From positions 1 through 64,000 of the forward strand of contig JABYQQ010000016.1 in the NCBI GenBank assembly GCA_022605405.1: a stretch of 64,000 nt of DNA, given 5' to 3'. The translations under genes were made by a program, and so were the position numbers. This stretch comes from Earliella scabrosa (Eukaryota > Basidiomycota > Agaricomycetes > Polyporales > Polyporaceae). The notes under the pieces were generated by a model that worked only from the letters and a program-made list of their open reading frames with translations, did not search any database and was not told the DNA's origin. Positions 35,492-46,346 of this stretch are shown one piece after another (the first letter of the stretch is position 1; the number at the start of each line of letters is the position of its first letter).

Positions 35492-36368
35492 GGGCGGCGG
35501 TGCTCGGATATCCCAGAGATAAGGATCGTAGGAAGCAGGATGACGCAACGACGGGCGTGTGCTGGCACAATTTGGATACGTTGAACCCCGTTTCGCAGCA
35601 ATTGGCTGACGAGAGCATGACTTCTCATAGTCCACGTGCAGGCGTTCGATCATCCGAGCTGTTGGCGTGGCATGCTTCGTCTAGCGATGACGGCGAGAGG
35701 GCTGGGTCTGCGCCTTCAAGGCTTTGAATCCAGTCGACCATTGCCCCATTGACGAAAGCAGGAAGTTAGTCAAACAGACCATATGGCTGTAGAGGAACGA
35801 TGAACGCGACTGCTCCGTGGGCGAGGGACAGAAGAGGACGTTCGAGGGATCGCGACGGCCTCTTGACGACGCAACATGAGACCATGCGGTCGAGTCTGAT
35901 TCTGCACCACAAAGTGCATGAGAAGAGCTCCATTACGGCAAAGCGAAGACAGACCGGTGATCTACTTCAAATTTCCCGAGCAATGTGTCACCGCGTCTGA
36001 GCTTATCAGTGTAATGCCGGTCGAAGATTGAAGTTGAAGACTCACGGGCCTCATTTGCACTATTGAACCCGGATGTTCTACCTGACTCGTGTAGCCAGCT
36101 TCCATATCAGCGTTGTTCTGCCACGCCGAGACCTCTCTGGTGACTCGTCTTCACTTTGGCTTGTCCGAAGTTCATAGGGAAGCCACAGGCTCGAGGCCCA
36201 GCCGTGACCTGTGCTGGCTTTCTGCCGATGCCAAATAGAGCACGACGCCGATCAGCCAAACGCTGGAGACCTGCGGTATAAGAACGTCACCTCGTCACTT
36301 CTCGGAAGCAGGCTCACGCGTACTCGCACCTCCTCTTACATCCTCGTCACGGTCTTCAACAGCGCATC
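35492..36368. other. Spacer between array copies E and F
   Basis: About 880 nt with no ORF of recognisable content. It should contain the 3' end of E and the promoter of F. Nothing else was seen. Confidence 0.35.
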
Positions 36369-37055
36369 ATGTCGTCCCCAAACCCTGTCGCACACCCAAC
36401 GACGCCTGTCCCCGACGCGCCGTTAGACACCGACAGCACATCGCATACGGTCATCAGCGAAGTCGACCGCCCGAAAGACGTAGAGAAAGCGAATGCCGAC
36501 GTTTCAACAGAGCCCGTACCGGAGCCGGCCTCCGGGTGTACACGGATCGCTTCGCGCTTCATCCACTACGCGAGCCACCCCGTCACACGGCGCGTTATCT
36601 GCGTTGTCCTCCTCTTCGCAGCAAGCGAGCTGTATCCGTTCCTCGGCTCGTCTATCCACCACCGCCCGGGGATATTCGGCCAGGCGAGGGACGTCACCGC
36701 CGCTGCCGCGATCGGTGCCTCCATTGTGGCGGGCCTATACCTCTTGGCCGCCGTGGCTGTCAGGTTCGCAGCGCCGGCGTGCGTGGCCAATCAGCCGCGG
36801 CTTGTCATGCTGGCCGTGGAGACGGCGGTGTGTCTTGTCGTCGGCTGCTTTGTGCCTTCGCTCGGAGTCGCCGTGCGCGTGGGGGAGTTGGACGAAACTC
36901 GGAGCACGGACGGGGAGCACACGTTAGGTGTGGAGGTTCTCGTAGCCAGCGTGATTGGGATGTTTGTCACTATCCTCGTTCCGATAGTACTCCTCCCGTT
37001 GGCTGGGGTTGCGGTCGCGCTGGCAACATCGGAAGGAAAGTCAGCGGATGGGTAG
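36369..37055 (+). CDS. Array membrane protein F (four TM helices)
   Basis: 228 residues from ATG 36369 (MSSPNPVAHPTTPVPDAPLD), no intron. The N-terminal 70 residues are Pro/Thr/acidic and likely disordered. Predicted membrane segments are about 74-96, 109-134, 145-170 and 187-218. Unlike D, E, H and I it has a very short loop between helices 2 and 3. The region after helix 3 (VGELDETRSTDGEHTLGVEV) is longer and acidic. It sits just before the tRNase Z gene on the same strand, 638 nt away. Function unknown. Confidence 0.75.
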   Translation: MSSPNPVAHPTTPVPDAPLDTDSTSHTVISEVDRPKDVEKANADVSTEPVPEPASGCTRIASRFIHYASHPVTRRVICVVLLFAASELYPFLGSSIHHRPGIFGQARDVTAAAAIGASIVAGLYLLAAVAVRFAAPACVANQPRLVMLAVETAVCLVVGCFVPSLGVAVRVGELDETRSTDGEHTLGVEVLVASVIGMFVTILVPIVLLPLAGVAVALATSEGKSADG

Positions 37056-37693
37056 AGCTAAGAGCGTATACCGATTATGATGTTACGACACTCACGATAG
37101 ATGTACCATGACCGTGAAACCGCATAGATACACACAGCTCGCGGCCCAGCCTCGAAATTGGAAGGTCGACAACTTTGAACTGTACAGAATTTTGTTGTTT
37201 CGTATCGTATGCACGCCCCACGCTCAGGAAACCTGACCGTTGTACTTGTAGCGTTACATGCTAAATTACTCACCAAATGAAGCAGTCCTATAACGCCCCT
37301 GCTCTGCCTTAGGAGCTCAACTTTCGGGTGAACTTGAAGTGGGCTGACGAACGGAACCCTGGGCGCTTGCGCGGGTTGATACTAATTTGCGTGACACGAC
37401 GGGTCACGCGGACCGATACGGCTCCCCGGGCCGGAGCAGACGCACCACATCAATCTTACCGAGTCATACTAGCCACCCTGTCTCTTACATCCGCTCCAAT
37501 AAGTCTAGCTTATCACGCACTGTTCTCGGACACTTAGGTTCACCCCCCAGAATTGTCTTCGCCGTGAAAGGTCTCGGGATCCACAAAAATAGTGCTTTGG
37601 AGGCTACCGCAGCACTGCCAGCTTGAACTTGAATAACAAGCCCGCTAGCAGCAGCACCGCAGTGACCCGGGCCCGTACCGTTCATCGTTGGAT
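37056..37693. other. Spacer between array copy F and the tRNase Z gene
   Basis: About 640 nt without a supported gene; it should contain the tRNase Z promoter. Nothing else was seen. Confidence 0.35.
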
Positions 37694-39759
37694 ATGTCCC
37701 ACGAGATCACCGTGACCTTCATCGGTACCACAAGCGGCGGAGGTCCCACGGAGACTCGCAACTGCTCAAGCTTAGTCGTCGATGCCCTAGGAAACGGCTC
37801 ACTATGGAGTACGTACTACGACGCGCCTACTTTTAGTTCGTGCCTGCTATGACGTGCCCTTGCGCTGATTATTTTGCGCGAACGTTTTGATTGACAGTGG
37901 TCGACTGCGCCGAGGGGACTGTCCGGCAGATCATCAGTCAACCTACGCGTCAAGGGCAACCCCGGGTACGCTTGAGTCGAGTCTCGAAGATTTTCATTAC
38001 ACACATGCATGGTAAGTGATATTACCCTTGAGACACCGTCCTTTGTGTTACGCTATTCTGTGGGCCACTCTTGGAAGGTGATGTGCCATTTGAGCTTTGT
38101 TACTGTTGTCGCATCTGCGCGTGTGCATACTTCCCAAATTATCTTGCCCGAACGCGAGACCACGATTCAAGCTACCTCTGTTATCCGAGATGACTTTTTT
38201 CCTTTGTACTGTATGTCACTGGTCGAGTCCAGATGCGTTGTTGTCAGGGCTACGCGGAAGTCTGTCGAGCGTGCTGACACCGATGTTGCTATAGCGGACC
38301 ATACCATGGGTACTCTCACGTTCCTACGTAACGTTCTTGGCTCTGGACCCCCTACGTCCACCGCATCAAGTCATCCTCCACCTAATCGCCGTGGGCCACA
38401 AGTAGAAATATATGGCCCGCGAGGCATACGCCGCATGATTCGAACGCTCTGGCACACTACACACACTCATAGCGAGCACTCCTTCGCCGTACACGAGTTG
38501 CTGTTTCCAGGGGAACAGCCGTCTGTAGCGGCAGACGTGCAAGAGCAGGATAGCGCGCACGAGGCCGACGTCCGTCGAGAGAGTGAATGCGTTGGCCGGG
38601 ACTTTCATTGTGGCGACGACGGATTCTGGCGAAGCATCTTCTGCCTACCTCCCAAGCACAGCCATGTCGGTATCACCGTTGACGCTGGTCCCATCTTGCA
38701 TCGAGGTGCGCTCCTGTACCACCCTTTCGAGCTCATGACCCGCTCACCCGCTCTGATAGACCCCTGCATTGGCTACATCATCCGCGAAGTCCCACCTATG
38801 CCCGTCAATCAGTACTTCCCTCTTCCCCGCAAACTCGTCATCCTCGGTGACACAAACGATCCGTCGCCCATCATCCCACTCATCCACGACGATCCGGTGT
38901 ACGCGTCCTCGCTTCCGGCAACCGATTCGCTCAACACCGGCCATTCCGTTCGCATCCCCGTCACTCTCCTCGTACACGAAGCGACCGACGCATTCATTCC
39001 AGCAGGGATAGACCCAGACCGCCGCACGGGCAAGAACCGCACTAAAGCAAGTGTTGAAGCCAAGGCGATCGAGCGCGGACATAGCACGCCTGCCATGGCT
39101 GGTGCATTCGCGCGGAGGATCGGCGCAGAGAGGTTGATCATGAATCATATCGGTGCTAGGTGCGTTCCTCTCCGGCTTCCACTGCGTGATCACACTGAGA
39201 TACGTCGCTCCGTGCCTGCTGTTTCGTCAATTGGTCGACCAGATTCCAAGCTGCGAACCCAAATCACCGCGGGCCGCAGGCGAAGTTCCGCTCCGCATGC
39301 ATCCGCGAGATCGAGCGTCAAGCTGCGGAGGCTTGGAACCCGGGCGGACAGACCCGACCGCAGGTAGCATGGGACTACCTCTCCGTCGTTCTGCGCCCGA
39401 ACCCTGTGCGAGGTCCCCAGGAGAGTAACGCCAGAGGTCTAACTCCGCTTGTGGGAGGCCACATCGTCGTGGCGGACGTCGAGGCACCAAGCGGAGATCC
39501 AGACGGTGATAGCGATTCGGACGTACAGGAAGTCGAGTCCCTGCCTCACGATAGTGCGCATGGTGGGCGCGGGCGTGCCACCGGCAATCGCGCTCGAGGA
39601 TCTGCAGGCGTTCGCGGTCGTGGCGCTCACGTACCTGCAGCGCGTGCTGGCCCGAGCAATCGTCCTAGTGACACCCAGAGCGAGTTGAGTTCTGTACGGA
39701 CACGCCCGAAGAGGAACAGCCATGGTGGTACAAGTGTGGATGCTCCGCTTCATCCCTGA
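37694..39759 (+). CDS. tRNase Z, 3' tRNA-processing endoribonuclease (metallo-beta-lactamase fold)
   Basis: The enzyme removes the 3' trailer from precursor tRNAs. Exons 37694-37808, 37898-38011, 38295-39159 and 39243-39759 join in phase to 536 residues. Exon 1 gives the family start TFIGTTSGGGPTETRNCSS. The zinc motif HMHADH is completed across the 283-nt intron 2 (38012-38294). Later motifs are VILGDTNDPSP (metal-binding Asp), LVHEATDA and RGHST, then the final metal-binding His in NHIGAR. The single-domain size matches the short, ELAC1-like form, apart from an inserted loop and a C-terminal tail of about 120 residues rich in Gly, Arg and Ser, which is probably disordered. The tail frame is the least certain part. 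The gene is conserved and unrelated to the array around it. Confidence 0.92.
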
Positions 39760-40687
39760 ACTCGACTCCCCCGAATGTCAATCCTATTGTGGCGACGAGG
39801 AAGTGAAAGTAAGTCCTGAAGTTCGCTAACCGACGCTTCGCTGCTCATCTGGCCGTTAGAGCAGGATGTACCGTGCTGTAATGTATCGGTTTTGTTTCAT
39901 ATAGATTGTATACTCCGATCAACATCGTGAGTGTAGCTCTGCCACTATTACCGACTCTCAAGATAGAACCGACTTCGCCATACGCAGCTAGCATACCGTG
40001 ACATCCTCCACCGTCTGTCGTGTCCTCCCCTCTTCATTATTTTCTAGAATGTCCGCGCGTTGATTCTTATCCCGCAACTGATCGCTTTGCCTTCACGCCA
40101 TTAGGTCGATCACAGCAAGACTCGCCTATGTACTAGTAGAACTATACACCGCCAACTACTGCCACTGGCATCGCCACGCCAGAACATGTGCACGCGCCCT
40201 ATTATGTCGCACGACATGAGCTCTCACCGCTCTCCCTATATGGTATGTTTGCTTTCCTTGATCGATAGCCCTCGTATTGTTGAAGTTGGGATAGGAACCT
40301 TGGCTTGGGCGCCCAGGTTGTTATCCGAGTCCGGAGTATTGTCTCGAGGTTGTCGTGCACACACAGCACGTATCGAAAGTTGTGTCCCATTTCGGCGCTC
40401 GCGACGGGGCACGATCTTGGCAGATACGCATCCTGACAAGCGTACCTCACCTCAGACTATACCTCGGCAAAATCCACATGTTGGCATAATGCTGTACCCA
40501 TGTTCTCAGATCGGGGCTGTGGCGTCTCGCATATGCGCGCGGTGTCCCCAACGGACAATATTCTGGTGCCTCAACTGCCTGTCCCAGAGTATGGTCCTCC
40601 GTGCATATATAAGACGCGCATTTGCGCTGAATGCAACCCAGGGTCGCTCATCCTTCACCCTCTCACCAGCATCTACTGCACAGCCTC
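39760..40687. other. Spacer between tRNase Z and array copy G
   Basis: About 930 nt. A plus-strand ORF beginning at 40186 runs into the G region in another frame and has no domain; I treat it as chance. The TATA box of copy G is at 40606. Otherwise nothing is seen. Confidence 0.35.
40606..40613 (+). promoter_or_regulatory. Probable TATA box of array gene G
   Basis: TATATAAG lies 75 bp upstream of the start codon at 40688. Its distance and the pyrimidine-rich sequence that follows (cttcaccctctcacc) fit a core promoter. Confidence 0.55.
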
Positions 40688-41299
40688 ATGGCCGACAACG
40701 CACAACTTGTATCTTCGAAGCGTCCCAACCACTCGGAGTTCAAGGCAGGAAGCGGAGGCGATTATGGATTGTCCGAGAAAGAGTCGTCCTCGACCTACTT
40801 AGGCAAGACTTCCCATGAGCTCGCTGCCGACATCGCTGTTGGCATCATCTCGACCGTCGGCTACGGCGCGGGTGGAGTCGCCATCGTCCTGTTCTCCTCG
40901 ACCATCGTCGTTTCAGACGAAACCAAGAAGGCGAACAGGGCTGCAGTTCTGCTATGCGCCATTGGCGGCATCGTCGTCGGCATCTTCGCCGTCCTCGCAA
41001 CGCGCCACACTCGCGGTGACCAACGCAATGGCCCGCTTCGAAAGGACCTCATCCCTTGGAGCGCTCTCGCTCTCCCTGTTGGAGTGGCGATCGCGCCTCA
41101 ATACACCCCATTCGGAGTGATCGGTGCTGTACTGAGGGGCGCCCTGGGTGCTGCTGTAGTCAACACACTGGAGAATGGTGGGGGGCTGTTGGACGATTGG
41201 CGCCATTCCGGTACATCAGGCGTTGTCTGCGAGAAATCAGCGGTGGCGGATCGCGTATGGTGCGTCACTCCTGTCCTGATCTTATTTCGCTCACACTGA
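40688..41299 (+). CDS. Array membrane protein G (divergent, C-terminus uncertain)
   Basis: 203 residues from ATG 40688 (MADNAQLVSSKRPNHSEF), no intron. The N-terminus is short (about 45 residues, Ser/Lys/Gly-rich). Predicted membrane segments are about 46-76, 85-106 and 121-136, with a weak fourth at about 141-159. The end of helix 1 (GYGAGGVAIVLFSS) resembles the family motif loosely. The C-terminal about 40 residues are polar and unlike other members, so the true end may lie in another frame or the copy may be losing its last helix. Confidence 0.65.
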   Translation: MADNAQLVSSKRPNHSEFKAGSGGDYGLSEKESSSTYLGKTSHELAADIAVGIISTVGYGAGGVAIVLFSSTIVVSDETKKANRAAVLLCAIGGIVVGIFAVLATRHTRGDQRNGPLRKDLIPWSALALPVGVAIAPQYTPFGVIGAVLRGALGAAVVNTLENGGGLLDDWRHSGTSGVVCEKSAVADRVWCVTPVLILFRSH

Positions 41300-41695
41300 G
41301 ACCGTATGCAGATGCGTAGAACCTCAGAACCTCGATGAGCCCACACGGCTCTTGCTGCCTCTCGACAAGTGTTCCCTGTAGTGTGCACATGAGGTTACAG
41401 TGTAGACAGTTCTTACGTGTCGAACGCGTCCGTTGACAATGTAGCATTCTTGACCAAATGTTACGTGGATGTGGATCAGCGCCGAGTCTGCATTCTGAGA
41501 CCTCCCGAGGCAGTCATCATTTTGTTGCGTCTCGAGTCGTGCCACAAACTGACCGAGTATGCCATATCATGTTGCACATGGAGTTCCAGTCCGTGCTACA
41601 CATCCCATTATCTTGCACATACCACGCACGATCCACTATCGCCGTGAGTCCAGACAAGCTGGTCGTTGTAGTAGTAGAGGCTAAAAACAACCGAC

Positions 41696-42457
41696 ATGAA
41701 GCAGATGCCGCAGCGGATGCCGATCTCTGCGCACATCAACACATCGAACACAGGTAGAAGCATCCATGGAAAGCCCACAGCAGATTATCTGCTCTCCCCG
41801 ATAGCCCTCCCTGGGGTAGTCACGCTCCCGTGCTACGAGTTTCCCGACGAGGGAAGATTGATGCGCGAAGCGGGGTCGCAGAACCATAAAGAGAGCAGAC
41901 CGCGCTGGCCCCCTGTCTCCTCCCTCATCATCTTCCTCGTCACGCTGCTCGCTACAAACCTCGTCTATTTATGCATCGGACTGTCCATCCTCGCCTCCCG
42001 CCGCTTTGAACCGTACGCCACCGCCCTGAAGTCGAGGCGGAACGCTGTGACCATCAAGACGGCGCTGGTCGGGTTTGGCGTCTTCACCCTCACCTTCACC
42101 TTCCTCTATTTTGCCGTTCTGCTTGCCCTGCGCTGTCGGGATAGGCGTCAGAAAAGTAGGAAAGAAGAGGTGGGGACCGCGTCCCAGGAGCCAAACTCTA
42201 CGAAGGGAGAACTCGGAGGCATGATGACATACGCACGGCCGATGGTGTGGGGTGTGTTGGGCGGATGCTTCATCCCTGCACTTGGGATCGTACTGCGGTC
42301 AGACCCCCACGCGCCACAGCTGCATGGATTTGAAGGCGGGCACGCACTTGCAGCGAGCATGTTGGGGTTCGCAGTCACGATGTGTGGCGGAGCAGTGATC
42401 GGGGTGGCCTGCTTCGTTTTGGCGAGAAGGGATGGACCGCGTCCACAGCGGAGGTGA
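41696..42457 (+). CDS. Array membrane protein H (four TM helices)
   Basis: 253 residues from ATG 41696, no intron. Residues 1-70 are polar. Predicted membrane segments are about 75-101, 121-146, 180-201 and 216-243. The end of helix 1 reads VYLCIGLSIL, matching the family pattern (V/L)-Y-x-x-x-G-x-x-I-L, followed by FEPYATALKSRR. A basic loop (CRDRRQKSRKEE) follows helix 2 and places it in the cytosol by the positive-inside rule. The helix 3-4 linker GFEGGHALAASMLG matches the family G-x-x-A-L position. A good central member; function unknown. Confidence 0.8.
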   Translation: MKQMPQRMPISAHINTSNTGRSIHGKPTADYLLSPIALPGVVTLPCYEFPDEGRLMREAGSQNHKESRPRWPPVSSLIIFLVTLLATNLVYLCIGLSILASRRFEPYATALKSRRNAVTIKTALVGFGVFTLTFTFLYFAVLLALRCRDRRQKSRKEEVGTASQEPNSTKGELGGMMTYARPMVWGVLGGCFIPALGIVLRSDPHAPQLHGFEGGHALAASMLGFAVTMCGGAVIGVACFVLARRDGPRPQRR

Positions 42458-43475
42458 CAGCATGGGCCGCTAGTCACAGTCCTTGCACTGTCTTCCGACT
42501 TCCGACTTGAAGTTCTTTGTATCCGAGTCTCGCGGCCTATGGCAGTACTGGAGATAGTACCATGTGCCCGGCACCTATCTATTCGGTTGAGTCTTCCACG
42601 TCCTGACAAGTGTCAGCCCCCAGCTGCATACATATTGGACAAGAAGGGTAAGAGACGAACCAAATACTCCGGCGCTGTCGTATACAAGACTTGCCTTCCC
42701 AGGCGCTCTTCTCGCCACCGCCACCGTAGCCTCGTGTTGGCGTACTAGGCCAACGCGTCCTTCGCGTGTCCCGCCTCTTCTCCTTCGCGTATCGCCTCGT
42801 CTGCTTGATCTTCTACACTGCTGGTTCGAGATAACGATCAGGAATTCAGCAACCCACGTCCGAGCTCACCATCGTGCCAATTCGCGAACGGCCGTGCGCG
42901 ATGTGCGAGGCTCGACGACGGATTTCGCTATTGTCCCCACGCCACTCCGAGGAGGCGACAGAAGCACGGGTCTGAGCGCGTGAACGGTCGTCGCTCACTC
43001 GTCTACGAGGGCAGACGAGAGCACAATAGGCCTTGGCTTTGCCAGCACCGTCTCCTCACGCCTCCGGGCGTGAACAAGACTGCAGCAAGCAGACTAGAAC
43101 CACACCCATATCGATTCGAATGTCACGGCTTACAGCCTCATGGTATGTGCCCTCTGCTTCTCTCGCCGGTAACCATGGCCTGACATGTGCTGTCGAACGC
43201 TGGTGTCGCCCGCTTTGGTCTGAAGCCTGCACCGGAATACGCGTCACCGCCAAATCGGCACAATCGCATCTCTTGCTTTGTCTTGGTCCTGGTTGCTACC
43301 GCAAGGGCTGTGCATAGTCCTCAGCGAACGGTATAAAAGATATCCTCGCGCGCATGAAGCGGACGGGACCGCACCACGCGACTTACTTACCTCTTCTCCA
43401 GCACCTGCTCTTCGATCTCCGCATCGCTCTCGCCTCCTACCCTTACCACCCACCTAACACCTAATCACCATCAAC
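42458..43475. other. Spacer between array copies H and I
   Basis: About 1 kb. Short ORFs only, none with helix-like content resembling the array. It contains the probable TATA box of copy I at 43332. No RNA gene was seen. Confidence 0.35.
43332..43339 (+). promoter_or_regulatory. Probable TATA box of array gene I
   Basis: TATAAAAG occurs 137 bp upstream of the start codon at 43476. A CT-rich tract (ttacctcttctcc and further) lies between them, as often seen around fungal transcription starts. Confidence 0.5.
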
Positions 43476-44522
43476 ATGAACGCATCCCAGCCCAAGGCCA
43501 CGCTGCTGATGACCCAGCTCAAGAGGACGGACTCGCAAGAGACCCTTCTCCCGCTAGTCGCCAGCGACGCTGAAGGCAAGGACGTCAGCGACGATCGCGA
43601 GATCCACACAGACGAAGAGAAGCCGAGCCGCACCTGCACCGTCTGGCTCCCGAGCTCGTTCCCGCTCCCCTCCTTCATCACCCAGCGTCAGATCGCAGCC
43701 GAGTACGAGCAGCTCGCGGTCGAGTACGCCGCGCGCCACCCCGCAGAAGCCGGCGAGTTCGCCGCGACCTCAACCCCGACTCCCGGGAGACTCGAGGCAG
43801 GCGTCGGACGCTGCCCGTCATGCACACGCTCCAGCCTCTCCCTGACCTCAAACATGGCCTTCTCCTTCCTCGACGCACTCCTCGGCCTCATCTGGTACCT
43901 CCGCATGACCCTCCTCCTCATCCTCGCGAGCACCTTTGCAACGCTCGCGAGCGCCTTCTTCGGCTGGCTCCTCGGCACCTTCGCCATCCTCGGTTTCCTC
44001 GAGCCCTTCACCGTCCTCACCTTCCACGCCGCCGTCACCGCGCTCGGACTGGGCTCGCTCGTGCTCGGGCCCAGCATCGGCGGGCTCTGTGCGCTGAAGC
44101 TGATGTTCCGGAGAGCACGCATGAGCCGCGAGGAGAAGCGCGCGCTGGACGAGGTCGTCAAGGACGAGTACGGCTGGATCAAGAGCGGGCCCGGATCGGG
44201 GTGTCTGGGCGGGAACGAGGAGCCCCAGGAGCTCATGTACGCGCTCCCGGTCTCGCTCGTCGCTGGGGCGTTCGCGCTCGCCGTTGGATTTGCGGTGCGC
44301 CCGAGTCTGCTCGCGGAGGTGAACGCGCTTCCGGAGGAGGCGGTCGAGGCTGGGAAGGAGGTCGTCGCGTTTGGCGTGAAGCATGCGCTCGCGCTGGGGG
44401 TGTGGGGATTCAGTGTGCCGTTTGTGCCTTTCGCGGTCGGTGCGTTCGTCGGCACGCTGTGGAATTGCGCGCCGGCGGAGGGCGCGGAGTGCGTGGCGGA
44501 ATGTTGTTGCTCTGCCCGCTGA
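43476..44522 (+). CDS. Array membrane protein I (four TM helices, long)
   Basis: 348 residues from ATG 43476 (MNASQPKATLLMTQLKR), no intron. The N-terminal 140 residues are polar with several acidic stretches. Predicted membrane segments are about 144-176, 179-210, 253-275 and 303-329. The loop between helices 2 and 3 (FRRARMSREEKRALDEVVKDEYGW) is charged and starts basic. Helix 3 (VAGAFALAVGFAVRPSLLAE) closely matches that of copies J, K and L in pattern. The C-terminus ends in a Cys/Glu-rich tail (ECVAECCCSAR). Codon use is strongly C/G-ending, more so than in its neighbours, which may mean higher expression. Confidence 0.8.
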   Translation: MNASQPKATLLMTQLKRTDSQETLLPLVASDAEGKDVSDDREIHTDEEKPSRTCTVWLPSSFPLPSFITQRQIAAEYEQLAVEYAARHPAEAGEFAATSTPTPGRLEAGVGRCPSCTRSSLSLTSNMAFSFLDALLGLIWYLRMTLLLILASTFATLASAFFGWLLGTFAILGFLEPFTVLTFHAAVTALGLGSLVLGPSIGGLCALKLMFRRARMSREEKRALDEVVKDEYGWIKSGPGSGCLGGNEEPQELMYALPVSLVAGAFALAVGFAVRPSLLAEVNALPEEAVEAGKEVVAFGVKHALALGVWGFSVPFVPFAVGAFVGTLWNCAPAEGAECVAECCCSAR

Positions 44523-45575
44523 TGAGTCGAGCAACACATCAGTGGACTGCGTCTGTATGGAGCGCGTGCCAGGTCCCCGCACTCCAATCCTCCTGTTGCG
44601 TCCTTCTCTATCATGTTCACGCGATGTTTCGTACCGCTGTGCCCACGCTCCCTAGCTGTCTCGTATGGACTTGATCGTGCTGTCTTCGCTGTTGTAAATG
44701 GACTGTCGTAGTATGATTAATGCTGCTGTTGTTGTTAGCTGTGAGCTGTGAATGCATATAAGTTGATGTGAGACGTGCCTGTGTACTCGCCCCATGACTG
44801 GAGCGACGCTAGCAAGCAAGTGCCCACTACCTACAAGGACTTGAGTTAGATCGCGGGCGCGTCGATCACAACCTTGCGCTCACCTTGTGTTTTAGCTGGT
44901 CCATGGCTGTTGTTGAACAGCCAACGAACTCTTCAGACGCACCTGTCGCGGTCAGCGCTCCAGGTCCGGCCCCGGGTGTCTATGAGCCGAACAACATCGC
45001 CCGGCCATGACGATCACGATTTACCAACTTCCATGTCACCGATAGCCAAGAGAGCACAGCACGCGGCAGGAGGGCGCTCGTATGCCTCGGAGCTGTCATT
45101 TGCAGTGGTCGTTGCCATCCTTCCGTATGTCAGTTGTCGTCGCATACTTCTCTGATGCAATCGGGGAAAGGATGGGATATGAGGAGCGTGGTTGCAGTGG
45201 GAAGCTCGCCTTGGACGCCCAGGCCCCAGGGACCTGTTGCTCAGTGATCTGGCAGACATACTGGCGATATGATTGTGCCATTGTGCCGAGGTAGACGAAG
45301 ACACTGCAGCTAAGGTTCCCCATCAGCGCTCAGCCTCCGACGTCCATCGGGTGGCACCGCACAGCGCGCAAAATGCACTCCCGACGTTCTATGCGACTCG
45401 CGATCGCTCCGGGGGTACAAGTCATGCATAATGCAGAGCTAGTATCTAGGCCTTGCGCATGAGTACAAGAGAGCGAGTATGGTCGTCAGAGACTCACCAG
45501 ACACTCGACCGCGACACGATAACTCCCCGAGCATCCGCATTGACTCGGAACGCCGACACCCGAATTTCGAAGGTC
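44523..45575. other. Spacer between array copies I and J
   Basis: About 1.05 kb without a supported gene. Small ORFs at 44874-45155 and 45014-45304 (minus) lack domains. In-frame ATG 45459 upstream of copy J's chosen start lies here and is the alternative start for J. Confidence 0.35.
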
Positions 45576-46346
45576 ATGGCATACCCACCCATCCCTCAAT
45601 CCTCGCTCTCCGAGCTAGAGAAAGGATCCGACTCCGCTCCTTCCGGGTCCCTTGCTGGACCAGGCTATTCTGAAGAAAGCTCAGTGACCGCATCGGATAC
45701 CCACGGCCTCCTCACCGACTCCCCAAACGCCACCCGCCAGCACACCCCTACAGCGAAAGGGCCGCGCGGCGCACGAGACCGCATCATCGATGCCCTGAAG
45801 CTCGTCGGGCTCTTCATCTGCTCCGCGATGCTCACCTACACCGCGAGCTTCTTGTACATCGCGCTGGGCGGGCACATACTCAAGTACCCCTCGCTCATCT
45901 CCTCCAAGCCGCGTCGCTCCCCCACCCACGCGTACACGCCCGCCGAAATCGCCGCGCTCACAGATCCCAACAGGGCCGAGGGCCCGTCGACAGTCGGGTA
46001 CTTCGCTGCCGCGGGAGTCGGAACGGGCGTGCTTAGCCTGCTGATCTGCATCGCTGCGGCAGTGGAGACATGGAGGCGGAGAAGGGCGGGGAGGCAAGGC
46101 ACGGGTAGGCTATGGTTCCTCGTGTTGACGGGTGGGAGCACAATCGCGGGGTTCTTCGCGCTCGCGGTGGGCGACCTGCTCGTACCTGATAGCTTGGAGG
46201 CGGACGGATATGGGTTCGTGAACGCGCTGAAGGCAGGAGGGGTTGGCGGGGCAATCTTGGCGATTCCGACGTTCATCTTCTTCGCACTTGTTGTGTTCTC
46301 AAGAGGCCTGGTTTTCAGCGCGTTTTTGTGGTGGACGGTATGGTGA
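45576..46346 (+). CDS. Array membrane protein J (four TM helices, core member)
   Basis: 256 residues from ATG 45576 (MAYPPIPQSSLSELEKGSD), chosen because the sequence upstream in frame (from ATG 45459) is unlike other members. No intron. Predicted membrane segments are about 73-98, 140-164, 179-203 and 219-243. Helix 1 ends LYIALGGHILKYPS, almost the same as in copies K and L. A basic loop (WRRRRAGRQGTGR) follows helix 2. Helix 3 and its linker read AGFFALAVGDLLVP then GYGFVNALKAGG, the clearest family signature. Function unknown; plausibly a plasma-membrane or endomembrane protein with both termini in the cytosol. Confidence 0.85.
   Translation: MAYPPIPQSSLSELEKGSDSAPSGSLAGPGYSEESSVTASDTHGLLTDSPNATRQHTPTAKGPRGARDRIIDALKLVGLFICSAMLTYTASFLYIALGGHILKYPSLISSKPRRSPTHAYTPAEIAALTDPNRAEGPSTVGYFAAAGVGTGVLSLLICIAAAVETWRRRRAGRQGTGRLWFLVLTGGSTIAGFFALAVGDLLVPDSLEADGYGFVNALKAGGVGGAILAIPTFIFFALVVFSRGLVFSAFLWWTVW

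Noticed and set aside
38009..38294. Extra tRNase Z exon within intron 2
   Set aside because: The frame is open but its sequence has no counterpart in the enzyme family and would split the HMHADH zinc motif.
40186..40818. Plus-strand ORF of 210 codons before copy G
   Set aside because: It overlaps the G coding start in another frame and covers its TATA box; G in its own frame has the membrane-helix pattern.
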